Shown: positions 1 through 6,266, counted from the stretch's first letter. The stretch: 9,476 bases of DNA from Microcaldota archaeon (GCA_018813975.1 JAHJAQ010000096.1:1-9476); one strand, 5' to 3'. A program made the numbers and translations. Notes: generated by a model from the letters alone, not told the origin.

Positions 1-427
1 CGCTGGAAAGAGTTTTAGTAATGGAAATGGATTCGCCTCGAATAGGATACAATATTCCCGTTCCAAAGCAATCCTCAAACGATTGAGTGGGTTGGCAATC
101 GGTAGCATTAAAATCAAATTGTTCTACTTCCAATCGATAATGGGTTCCAGACGGCATTAAAGAAACTACTTGTTGTTCTAAGGAATTCATGAATTCGATT
201 GAAGAAAGATTTTGATCCATCAACTCAAAAACCAGGCCATTTTCATCCAGGTTTACTAAAACATCTCTTCCCAGCCGATTCAAAGTGGATACTGGAGCGG
301 TAATATCGCGTTCAAAACCAATAACAAGTGCGGCACTCATAAAAGAAACCAGTAAAATAACCGCGAGCAAGGCATCCAAGGATAATGCAAACCCTTTATC
401 GGAACAATTGGAATCGCAAAACAGCAT
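1..427 (-). CDS. Pilin-like protein with class III-type signal, C-terminus cut by window edge
   Basis: This is the fourth gene of a tandem pilin-like cluster and it runs off the left edge, so only the first 142 residues are visible. It starts at the ATG at 427, and GAGGGAG a few bases upstream is a good ribosome binding site. The start lies 32 bases inside the preceding gene, an unusually long overlap that suggests translational coupling. The leader MLFCDSNCSDKG ends in K-G and is followed by FALSLDALLAV and more hydrophobic residues, the pattern cut by archaeal prepilin peptidases, with Ser at +4 and Asp at +6 after the predicted cut. The exported part contains LNRLGRDVLVNLDENG and later LRLEVEQ-like text (YRLEVEQ), which resembles small pilin-like proteins of DPANN archaea from memory. 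Two Cys in the leader are odd. A role as minor pilin is inferred from signal and neighbours. Confidence 0.82.
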   Translation of the reverse strand, partial: MLFCDSNCSDKGFALSLDALLAVILLVSFMSAALVIGFERDITAPVSTLNRLGRDVLVNLDENGLVFELMDQNLSSIEFMNSLEQQVVSLMPSGTHYRLEVEQFDFNATDCQPTQSFEDCFGTGILYPIRGESISITKTLSS

Positions 428-869
428 GTTCTCCCTCAATTAAAATCTGATGTTCGATAGTACTCACTTGATTGGAAGCACTCGGTTGTGCACCAATATT
501 TTGGTCTAGAGTAGGATTGGTTGAAGTAATTTCGATTCGAAAATTATAATTAAAAATATTCATTTTTTCGCGTGCCATATTATAATCCATGTTGGCGAAA
601 AAACCAATTTTTTCCATGCTTAAAACGTTTGGTTGAATTGCTAATCCAATAACTTCCACTGTTATTGGAGTCCAATTAGCAGGAAAACCAGAACTTTCCA
701 CTAAGTTTCGGGCTTGTTGCATAGCTTTTTCCTCTAATTCTAGTGAGTGGCGTTGTTGTTCCCAACCGGAAACATTGGATTGCCATGAAAAATACAAAAA
801 ACCCAATAATAATACAAAAACCATTATACTAAGTGTCAAGTCAATGCTAATAATCTGGCCTTTATTCAT
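396..869 (-). CDS. Pilin-like protein, class III-type signal (157 aa)
   Basis: This is the third gene of the pilin-like cluster. The four-residue leader MNKG is followed by QIISIDLTLSI and a hydrophobic helix to about residue 28. The predicted prepilin-peptidase cut lies between Gly4 and Gln5, with Ser at +4 and Asp at +6. The rest of the protein would be the exported globular part. It contains SSGFPANWT around residues 59-67, then IGLA and a later NIFNYNFRIEI stretch, an order I recall from small archaeal pilin-like proteins. No enzyme motif is visible. GGGTGATT about 8 bases upstream of the ATG is a good ribosome binding site. The start overlaps the stop of the upstream gene by 8 bases and the 3' end overlaps the next gene by 32 bases, so the genes are almost certainly cotranscribed. 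It is probably a minor subunit of a type IV pilus-like filament (inference). Confidence 0.87.
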   Translation of the reverse strand: MNKGQIISIDLTLSIMVFVLLLGFLYFSWQSNVSGWEQQRHSLELEEKAMQQARNLVESSGFPANWTPITVEVIGLAIQPNVLSMEKIGFFANMDYNMAREKMNIFNYNFRIEITSTNPTLDQNIGAQPSASNQVSTIEHQILIEGEHAVLRFQLFR

Positions 870-1221
870 TTTGCAGAATCACCCTTCCGGTTGAATTGGA
901 AACCAAAATGCTTCCACTGGTTAGAGAAACAGGTTGTACGGCTGCGGCAAAACCACAATCCATTTCCCCCACATACAAAAAAGTGTTTGAAACATCCAAG
1001 TCGTTTTCAGATTGAAATTGGATCTGAGTACCAGGCCCTTGCACAAACACTTCTTGGATGATTCCTGCAATGCGATTACACTCGTTCCATTCTCTTGCCT
1101 GGCTTTCGAGTACTTGTTGACTCCAATTAATTTGGCCTAAAATTCCTAATGAAACAATAAAAAAGAATAACAAAATGGTAATCATTATCATTGTTTCAAC
1201 AGTAACTTGTCCTTTTGTCAT
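862..1221 (-). CDS. Pilin-like protein, class III signal peptide (119 aa)
   Basis: This is the second gene of the cluster and a small pilin-like protein. The leader MTKG is followed by QVTVETMIMI and a hydrophobic helix up to about residue 30, which gives a class III signal (Q-x-S/T-x-E) cut after Gly4 with Glu at +5, as in archaeal type IV pilins. The exported part begins with QSQAREWNECNRIAGIIQEVF, here split as QSQAREW and NECNRIAG, an amphipathic helix that would continue the N-terminal pilin helix, followed by GPGTQIQF and a beta-rich end. It has two Cys in the exported part (NEC and MDC), possibly a disulfide. It starts 4 bases after the stop of the first pilin gene and overlaps the next by 8 bases. 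AGGTTGAT upstream gives only a partial ribosome binding site. Confidence 0.87.
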   Translation of the reverse strand: MTKGQVTVETMIMITILLFFFIVSLGILGQINWSQQVLESQAREWNECNRIAGIIQEVFVQGPGTQIQFQSENDLDVSNTFLYVGEMDCGFAAAVQPVSLTSGSILVSNSTGRVILQNE

Positions 1222-1225
1222 GCTA

Positions 1226-1657
1226 TCAACCTGTCACGGTTTCGAGTGTAACCGCGTTGACATCTGCTCGAACGCGAATCGAAAAAGTGCCACTAGCGGT
1301 TGGCAAGAAACCTGTTACAGTTGAATCGGTTTGAATCCAATAATTTTGATCGCCTGCTAGTGTAGTTGCTGTAAAACCCAGTTCTTTGCCTGAAAGACCT
1401 CCCACAAAACTATCCGAGACTGTTCCGGGCAAGGTAATAGAAATCACCACAACATTTCCGGCTCCCAAACCATACACGTGATTAACGCTTTTTTCGAGTA
1501 TTTGCACGGCATCAGTGGTTTGTTGGCTTGTAAAAGAATCGGAAAAAATCATGAAAGCCACACTGGCAATAATCGCAATAAAAACCAGGATAAAACCGAC
1601 TAATACCAAAAACTCGAATGAAACCTGCCCTCTCTTTTTTCCCAAACCCAGCGGCAT
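1226..1657 (-). CDS. Pilin-like protein with canonical QxSxExxxL class III signal (143 aa)
   Basis: This is the first gene of the cluster and the clearest pilin. The leader MPLGLGKKRG (10 residues, basic) is followed by QVSFEFLVL, an exact match to the QxSxExxxL motif of archaeal class III signal peptides (DUF361 type), which in Methanococcus are cut by the prepilin peptidase EppA. The hydrophobic helix runs from about residue 11 to 40. It is followed by a helix continuation (residues 45-60), a GLGAGN turn and a Thr/Ser/Gly-rich beta domain without Cys. It could be the major pilin because it comes first and looks canonical, but that is inference. The ATG at 1657 has no strong ribosome binding site. 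A TATA-like element about 26 bases upstream would give a nearly leaderless transcript for the whole four-gene operon. Confidence 0.88.
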   Translation of the reverse strand: MPLGLGKKRGQVSFEFLVLVGFILVFIAIIASVAFMIFSDSFTSQQTTDAVQILEKSVNHVYGLGAGNVVVISITLPGTVSDSFVGGLSGKELGFTATTLAGDQNYWIQTDSTVTGFLPTASGTFSIRVRADVNAVTLETVTG

Positions 1658-1677
1658 GCACCAATAAATCAGTTAAG

Positions 1678-1687
1678 ATTATTATAG
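1678..1687 (-). promoter_or_regulatory. TATA-like box for the pilin operon
   Basis: On the minus strand this reads CTATAATAAT, centred about 26 bases upstream of the ATG at 1657. That is the archaeal TATA-to-start distance expected for a leaderless or nearly leaderless mRNA, and it agrees with the absence of a clear ribosome binding site at that gene. It lies in the short divergent gap shared with the AMP phosphorylase gene, so regulation of the two could be linked. Confidence 0.45.
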
Positions 1688-1756
1688 TTTATTGTCTCTT
1701 GTTTTTGCTGAAAAAAAGACCAAAAAACATTAAAAAAACAAGGGCCTTTTTTTAGT

Positions 1757-1760
1757 GGAG
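1757..1760 (+). promoter_or_regulatory. Ribosome binding site GGAG that decides the AMP phosphorylase start
   Basis: GGAG lies 6 bases before the ATG at 1767. This favours that ATG over the in-frame GTG at 1755, whose codon overlaps the first G of this site. Confidence 0.6.
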
Positions 1761-1766
1761 AATGGC

Positions 1767-3275
1767 ATGAAAACAGAAACCACGCGATTTGCGCAGACCA
1801 TGTCGGTCAAGGTATTTGATATTGAAGCCAACAAATTTGTGTCAATTATTCATGAGATAGACGCCCAAGAATTAGGAATCATGCCATTAGATTATATTGA
1901 AATTTATTGTCCGCGCACCAAAAAACGCATTACAACCGTAGTGGATACCACTAAAACCATGGTCAAACAAGACGAAATTGGCTTGTTTTTGGATATCAAA
2001 GAAGCATTAAAGGTAAAAGAAAAAGAACAAGTACTTGTGCGAGCCAGTCCTCAACCTCAAAGCGTACAGTTTATTCGCAAAAAATTATGGGGGCATGAAC
2101 TATCACCTCGCGAAATCAAAGCCATTATTGATGATATTACTCAAAACAAGTTAACGGAAATAGAAACAAGTGCTTTTATTAGCGCGGTTTTTATTCATGG
2201 TAATTCTTTGAAAGAAATAGTGGCCACTACCAAAGCACTGGCTGCTGGGGGGCAACGCATTCGAATTCCCGACAGAACAATAGTAGACAAACACAGTATT
2301 GGTGGAATTAATGGAAGAGCCAGCATGATATTGGTTCCCATTATCGCGGCGGGTGGATTGTTAATCCCAAAAACCGCTTCGCGCGCGATTACCTCTGCTG
2401 CGGGAACCGCGGATTGTATGGAGGTACTTGCCAACGTAGAATTATCCATTAAACAAATCGAAAAAATCACCAAAAAGGTTGGAGGAGTAATTGCATGGGG
2501 TGGTGCCGTGGAATTAGCACCGGCCGATGATAAAATAATCAAAGTAGAACACCCATTGTCATTAGACCCTAAATCCCAGGTAATTGCAAGCGTGCTTGCC
2601 AAAAAATATAGTGTTGGTGCACAGTATGTGGTGATTGATATTCCAATTGGACCAGAAACCAAGATTCATTCTGCTCAAAAAGCCAGGAAAATGGAAAAAA
2701 GATTTGTATTAGTCGGAAAAAAGCTTGGCATGAAAATAAAAGTTGTTCTAACCAATGGAAAACAACCAGCATGCCAGGTATTTGGAGCTTGCCTGGAAGC
2801 CAAGAACGCATTGGAAATCCTGGAAGGAAAAGAATTCGGATACTTGGGCAAGAAATCGTGCGAATTGGCAGGCTGCTTGTTTGAAATGACTGGAAAAACC
2901 CCAAAAGGAAAAGGATTTGAACATGCCAAAAATATTTTGGAAAGTGGCAAGGCACTTGCCAAAATGAAGCAAATTATTAAAGCCCAAAACGGCAAAATAG
3001 TTGATTCCACGCAAATAAAACCAGCTAAATTCAAAAAAATCGTGCGCGCGAATCGAAACGGAACAATAAAAGAATTGCGGGTTCGAAAATTCGCGCATAC
3101 CGCAAGAAGAGCCGGGGCACCCAATGATAAAAAAGCCGGTGTTGTGATACTCGTAAAAAACAAGGAACAAGTAAAGAAAGGGGTTCCTTTGTTTGAAATT
3201 TATTCTAGTAATCAACAAAAACTGGAGTTGGCATTTCAATACGCATTGCAAAAAAAACCCGCTTTGATTGGCTAA
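1767..3275 (+). CDS. deoA: AMP phosphorylase (archaeal thymidine phosphorylase family)
   Basis: The family enzyme phosphorolyses nucleoside 5'-monophosphates, chiefly AMP, to the free base and ribose-1,5-bisphosphate. In archaea this feeds ribose-1,5-bisphosphate isomerase and form III RuBisCO; neither is in this window. From the ATG at 1767 it is 502 residues, close to the roughly 500 usual for archaeal members. An archaeal N-terminal beta domain covers about residues 1-95, followed by the glycosyltransferase family 3 fold. Visible active-site text is DKHSIGG (about 174-180, phosphate loop), SRAITSAAGTAD (about 205-216) with MEVL following, and HPLSLDPKSQ (about 262-271). The loop after KHSIGG reads INGRAS, where I recall VPG followed by D/N-K in other members. 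A GTG at 1755 would add four residues, but the GGAG site favours 1767. It stands alone on the plus strand, divergent from the pilins and convergent with ksgA. Confidence 0.93.
   Translation: MKTETTRFAQTMSVKVFDIEANKFVSIIHEIDAQELGIMPLDYIEIYCPRTKKRITTVVDTTKTMVKQDEIGLFLDIKEALKVKEKEQVLVRASPQPQSVQFIRKKLWGHELSPREIKAIIDDITQNKLTEIETSAFISAVFIHGNSLKEIVATTKALAAGGQRIRIPDRTIVDKHSIGGINGRASMILVPIIAAGGLLIPKTASRAITSAAGTADCMEVLANVELSIKQIEKITKKVGGVIAWGGAVELAPADDKIIKVEHPLSLDPKSQVIASVLAKKYSVGAQYVVIDIPIGPETKIHSAQKARKMEKRFVLVGKKLGMKIKVVLTNGKQPACQVFGACLEAKNALEILEGKEFGYLGKKSCELAGCLFEMTGKTPKGKGFEHAKNILESGKALAKMKQIIKAQNGKIVDSTQIKPAKFKKIVRANRNGTIKELRVRKFAHTARRAGAPNDKKAGVVILVKNKEQVKKGVPLFEIYSSNQQKLELAFQYALQKKPALIG
3250..3257 (-). 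terminator. Possible oligo-T terminator for the ksgA transcript
   Basis: The minus strand carries eight consecutive T about 15 bases past the ksgA stop codon, inside the 3' end of the convergent AMP phosphorylase gene, where they encode Lys codons on the other strand. Archaeal termination often needs only an oligo-T run. Because it is also coding sequence the call is tentative. Confidence 0.4.
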
Positions 3276-4102
3276 GCGTTCTTGTACAAGGCGTTAAACA
3301 ATTCTACAAAAAGAGTTATTTCCAAAGCGCATGTTTTTTCCGCACTAAAAGAAAAATTGTCCAATATTTCTTTGGCTTTTGGTTCTGAAATCTTTAGTTC
3401 TTTTTTCAAAAACGGCAAAGCCAGTTTTAAGGAATTGGAAATGCTCTTGTTCTTGTGACGAAACAATTGTTTGATAAAAAGCCTAAACACGGCATCGTTT
3501 TGGGCGGTTCCATAACGCTTTTTCTTTTTTAGTTCTATCAAAGCCGAAAAACCAGGGGGCTTGGGAAAAAAACACTGGTTCGAAACCAAAAAAAGCTGGT
3601 TGGGAATAGTATGATACTGGGTCATTGCGGATAAGGCATTAAAATCTAAAAAGCCCGGTTCTGCTGATAACTTTTCCACGAATTCGCGTTGAAACACAAT
3701 ACATGCTTTTTCAAAATCATGTTCAAACAATCGATAAACCAAATCGCTCGAAATATTATAGGGGGGCAGGGAAACCATTTTGGAAAAAGCAGGCCATTTT
3801 ACTTTTAAGGCATCTCCTTGAATCAATTCCAGGTTTTTGGGGGAAAGTTCTTTTTCAAGCAATTCGAATAATAATGGATCTTTTTCAATGGCAATAACTT
3901 TTTTACAATGCTTTTGGAGTTCTCGAGTCAAAAAACCAGTTCCAGCCCCAACCTCTAGTACTACATCGTTCTTTTTGAGGTCAGCGGCTTGAACAATTTT
4001 TTGAATCATGGGACTATTAACTAAAAAGTGTTGGGATAATTTTTTATTGGGTTTGAAACGATACTTTACCATGAATTCATTTAATTCTGCTACGAGCGAC
4101 AT
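3272..4102 (-). CDS. rsmA: rRNA adenine dimethyltransferase KsgA/RsmA with altered catalytic motif
   Basis: The family uses S-adenosylmethionine to dimethylate two adjacent adenines in the 3'-terminal hairpin of 16S rRNA during small-subunit assembly. The 276-residue length is normal. LSQHFLVN (about 22-29), LEVGAGTG (49-56, SAM loop), the acidic IEKD (72-75, ribose binding) and GDAL (96-99) are all present, and a basic C-terminal helical domain follows. The catalytic motif IV, normally N-[LI]-P-[YF], instead reads S-L-P-P-Y-N-I-S at 111-118, so Leu112 sits where the catalytic Asn is expected. The altered codons adjoin a run of six C, so a base-calling error should be excluded, though the frame is intact on both sides. 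The gene starts 12 bases after htpX and is last in the minus-strand block; its TAG overlaps the TAA of the convergent gene. Confidence 0.92.
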   Translation of the reverse strand: MSLVAELNEFMVKYRFKPNKKLSQHFLVNSPMIQKIVQAADLKKNDVVLEVGAGTGFLTRELQKHCKKVIAIEKDPLLFELLEKELSPKNLELIQGDALKVKWPAFSKMVSLPPYNISSDLVYRLFEHDFEKACIVFQREFVEKLSAEPGFLDFNALSAMTQYHTIPNQLFLVSNQCFFPKPPGFSALIELKKKKRYGTAQNDAVFRLFIKQLFRHKNKSISNSLKLALPFLKKELKISEPKAKEILDNFSFSAEKTCALEITLFVELFNALYKNA

Positions 4103-4114
4103 ATAATCTCAACA

Positions 4115-5020
4115 TCACATGGCACGCAATTTTTGTACGCGCGTTTCAATTGGGGGGTGCGTAGCGAATAATCCTTTTAGCCAGGTCTTGTTGTTTTTGA
4201 GTGGATTGGTAATATACAAGTGCGCGGTTGCTTTGTTTGCGGCTTCTAATGGTTCTTTGTCCTTATCCAATTTTTCCAGGGCACGTGCAAGGCCTTCCGG
4301 ATAACGCGTTAAATGAGCGGCACTTGCATCTGCTAAAAATTCTCGCTTGCGCGAAATCGCTAGTTTTATGATAGTGGCAATTAAGGGTGCCAGAACAATC
4401 AAAACAATTCCAATAATCATCAAATAACCAGAACTGTTTCCTCCGCCACTACTACTTCGATTGCTTCCGCCATAAATGCTGCCCCAAAATAACGAGCGCA
4501 AGAAAAAATCTGAAAGGAGAACCGTAAAGCCAACCATAATGGTAACCAAGGTCACAAAGCGAATATCATAATTGCGGATATGCGATAATTCGTGCGCTAG
4601 CACTCCTTCTAGTTCATTGCGATCCAATTTTTGCAGCAATCCAGTGGTAACAACCACCACTCCGTGGTTGGGGTTTCTTCCAGTTGCAAATGCGTTTGGA
4701 GCAGTGTCCTCTACCACATACAATTTGGGCATGGGAATTTGCGCGGCAATCACTAATCCTTCCATTAAATTGGTTAACACGCGGTGCTCTTCTTTCGTAG
4801 CGGGCCTTGCTTTGCTAATCTTGAGCACAATTTTATCGCTGTAATAATACGAACCAATGCTTAAGATAACCGCGAGAAACAAGGCTAGAAAAACCCCAAA
4901 AATACCCCAAGCCATTACAAAAGTAACCGCCCAGACCACGAGAATAATGAGAATGAAAAAGCAAAAAGTCAATAAAATGGATTTCCATTTGTTGCCGGAG
5001 ATTTCATTGTGAATTGCCAT
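4115..5020 (-). CDS. htpX: HtpX-like M48 membrane zinc metalloprotease
   Basis: This is an integral membrane zinc protease that degrades damaged or misfolded membrane proteins, with the active site on the cytoplasmic face in known homologues. The 301-residue length is typical. Two N-terminal membrane segments (about 15-35 and 37-57) precede HELSH at 143-147 (zinc ligands His143 and His147, catalytic Glu144), with REFLAD at 226-231 supplying the third ligand, Glu227. Further membrane segments lie at about 155-175 and 200-222. The end, FATHPPIETRVQKL, is the family's usual C-terminal signature. A Ser/Gly/Asn-rich linker at about 183-198 joins the two late membrane segments. The gene lies 63 bases after the lipoprotein gene and 12 before ksgA. 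AAGG upstream of the ATG is a weak ribosome binding site. LemA with HtpX is a recurrent pairing across prokaryotes. Confidence 0.94.
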   Translation of the reverse strand: MAIHNEISGNKWKSILLTFCFFILIILVVWAVTFVMAWGIFGVFLALFLAVILSIGSYYYSDKIVLKISKARPATKEEHRVLTNLMEGLVIAAQIPMPKLYVVEDTAPNAFATGRNPNHGVVVVTTGLLQKLDRNELEGVLAHELSHIRNYDIRFVTLVTIMVGFTVLLSDFFLRSLFWGSIYGGSNRSSSGGGNSSGYLMIIGIVLIVLAPLIATIIKLAISRKREFLADASAAHLTRYPEGLARALEKLDKDKEPLEAANKATAHLYITNPLKNNKTWLKGLFATHPPIETRVQKLRAM

Positions 5021-5083
5021 ACAAAAACCTTAATATAGTAGGTGTTTTGAACTATTAATTTTTTTGGTTGGTTTTCAGAAATT

Positions 5084-5659
5084 TTAGTGTATTTGGACGA
5101 GTTCCCAGGTTGTGTCTGTAGTAGCGCCCATGTCATGCCAGTGATAGGTGTATTTGGTAAGAATTTCATTATCAAGACAAATAGTGGTTGTTTGCGCTGG
5201 ACTCTGGATTTGACTTTGGTAACAACCGTTGCTAGGTGAAAAGCTTTTACCTGATTGTTTAATAGTTGCAATGAGTTCTATTAAAGTAGGAAATTCTCCG
5301 GCTGCATCTTTCTGTTGCTCAAGGCATTCAACAACTACTTGCTTTTCTTCTGGTGTAACAGATTGCCCGTCTTTTTGGCAGGTACATTCGTCCAGTGCCA
5401 TGGACGCATCAAATTTTCGATTGCACACCCAGAACTGTTGCCAATCTCCAACCGAATAATTAGCATCAAACCACACTACTTGCTCGTTTACCACTTCAAA
5501 ATACACACTACGCTCACTAAATCCTCTTCGGCCACCCTCGCTTTGGTATTGGGCGATATAATGATCTGGAACTTGCGTGTTTTCAAGTAGATTGGTTCCC
5601 AGTTCTGTACAACCAAATAAAAATAGAGCCACTATAATTCCGAAAAAAGCTTTATACAT
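5084..5659 (-). CDS. Cys-rich lipoprotein of unknown function between LemA and HtpX
   Basis: I do not recognise this 191-residue protein. The N-terminus MYKAFFGIIVALFLFGC is a lipoprotein signal with lipobox LFGC and the lipidated Cys at 17, so it should be anchored on the outer face of the membrane. The exported part has exactly six more Cys (79, 92, 94, 112, 146, 161), enough for three disulfides, and is rich in aromatic residues near the C-terminus (YTYHWHD). AAGGAG lies 11 bases before the ATG at 5659. The gene is 40 bases after lemA and 63 before htpX on the same strand, so it is probably cotranscribed with them. Work with the LemA/HtpX pair in envelope quality control is guesswork based on position. 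No transfer signs or truncation are visible. Confidence 0.85.
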   Translation of the reverse strand: MYKAFFGIIVALFLFGCTELGTNLLENTQVPDHYIAQYQSEGGRRGFSERSVYFEVVNEQVVWFDANYSVGDWQQFWVCNRKFDASMALDECTCQKDGQSVTPEEKQVVVECLEQQKDAAGEFPTLIELIATIKQSGKSFSPSNGCYQSQIQSPAQTTTICLDNEILTKYTYHWHDMGATTDTTWELVQIH

Positions 5660-5683
5660 TAATAAAAGTTCTCCTTACATTTT

Positions 5684-5699
5684 CTAAAAATATTTTTAG
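5684..5699. repeat. Perfect 16-bp palindrome after lemA
   Basis: CTAAAAATATTTTTAG is its own reverse complement and begins immediately after the lemA stop codon, in the 40-base gap before the lipoprotein gene. It could be an operator, a symmetrical TATA element or a weak RNA hairpin ending in U residues. Being very AT-rich, it could also arise by chance. Confidence 0.6.
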
Positions 5700-6254
5700 T
5701 TAGAACTTGACTTTGACTGGTTCGCGGCTTTTTTCTTCGACTTCAAAAAACTCGTTTTCCTTGAAACCAAACATGCCTGCAATTACATTGCCGGGAAAGG
5801 TTTGAATTCCATTGTTATAACTTAGTACACTATCGTTGTAGGCTTGGCGCGCATACGCGATCTTGCCTTCTACTCCTGAAAGTTCTTCTTGTAGCATGCC
5901 AAAGTTTTTACTAGCCTTCAAATCAGGATAGTTTTCGGCAACCGCAAACAAGGATTTTAAGGCACCGGTTAGCATGTTTTGAGATTCGGTGGTATCGTGT
6001 ACATTCCCGCTAGATTTCATAACCGCGGCTCTAGCCTTAGTGATTTCTTCAAACACGGTTTTTTCGTGCTTGGCATAGCCTTTCACGGTTTCAACCAGAT
6101 TTGGAATTAAATCAAATCGTTTTTTGAGTTGAACATCAATTTGGCTCCAGGCATTCTTAATGCGATTGCGTGCTTGAATTAAACCGTTATAAAGCAGAAT
6201 AAACGCTAGGATAATAATGACAACAACAATGCCAATAATCCAAAGTAACACCAT
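5700..6254 (-). CDS. lemA: LemA family membrane protein
   Basis: This 184-residue protein has one N-terminal membrane helix (about residues 2-22) followed by a long helical domain facing outward in the usual model. Family text is clear: IKNAWSQIDVQLKKRFDLIP, then LVETVKGYAKHE, AENYPDLKASKNF, YARQAYNDSV, YNNGIQTFPGNVIA and the C-terminal FGFKENEFF. LemA proteins are widespread and often sit next to HtpX or surface-stress genes, but their biochemical role is unknown. A perfect GGAGG lies 7 bases before the ATG at 6254. The in-frame TTG at 6260 is only one base from that site, so the ATG is chosen. A TATA-like stretch at 6293-6303 would place a start site about 18 bases upstream, so lemA may head its own transcript with the lipoprotein, htpX and ksgA genes. 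Confidence 0.95.
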   Translation of the reverse strand: MVLLWIIGIVVVIIILAFILLYNGLIQARNRIKNAWSQIDVQLKKRFDLIPNLVETVKGYAKHEKTVFEEITKARAAVMKSSGNVHDTTESQNMLTGALKSLFAVAENYPDLKASKNFGMLQEELSGVEGKIAYARQAYNDSVLSYNNGIQTFPGNVIAGMFGFKENEFFEVEEKSREPVKVKF

Positions 6255-6261
6255 TTTCAAG

Positions 6262-6266
6262 CCTCC
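6262..6266 (-). promoter_or_regulatory. Perfect GGAGG ribosome binding site of lemA
   Basis: GGAGG on the minus strand, 7 bases before the ATG at 6254 but only 1 base from the alternative TTG at 6260. It fixes the start of lemA at 6254. Confidence 0.8.

Noticed and set aside
183..196. Fourteen-base palindrome GAATTCATGAATTC
   Set aside because: It lies inside a coding region and encodes ordinary residues (EFMNS); no sign of a regulatory role.
1735..1753. A-run and T-run flanking AGGGCC before the AMP phosphorylase gene, resembling a hairpin
   Set aside because: The stem would be A-T pairs only, and it lies upstream of a start codon rather than after a gene, so a terminator or structured leader is not supported.
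1755..1766. GTG start for AMP phosphorylase at 1755
   Set aside because: It overlaps the GGAG that is correctly spaced for the ATG at 1767, and the four extra residues have no counterpart that I recall in the family.
2195..3251. Long open frames on the minus strand opposite the AMP phosphorylase gene
   Set aside because: They overlap one another and a clear enzyme gene, and their translations are low-complexity, Phe/Ser/Ile-rich text with no protein-like pattern. They are antisense shadows of a long coding region.
5031..5041. TATA-like CTATATTA upstream of htpX
   Set aside because: Its centre is only about 16 bases before the ATG, so transcription would begin inside the coding region, and no alternative start codon lies downstream to match.
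6255..6260. TTG start for LemA at 6260
   Set aside because: It is one base from the GGAGG site, too close for initiation; the ATG at 6254 is at ideal spacing.
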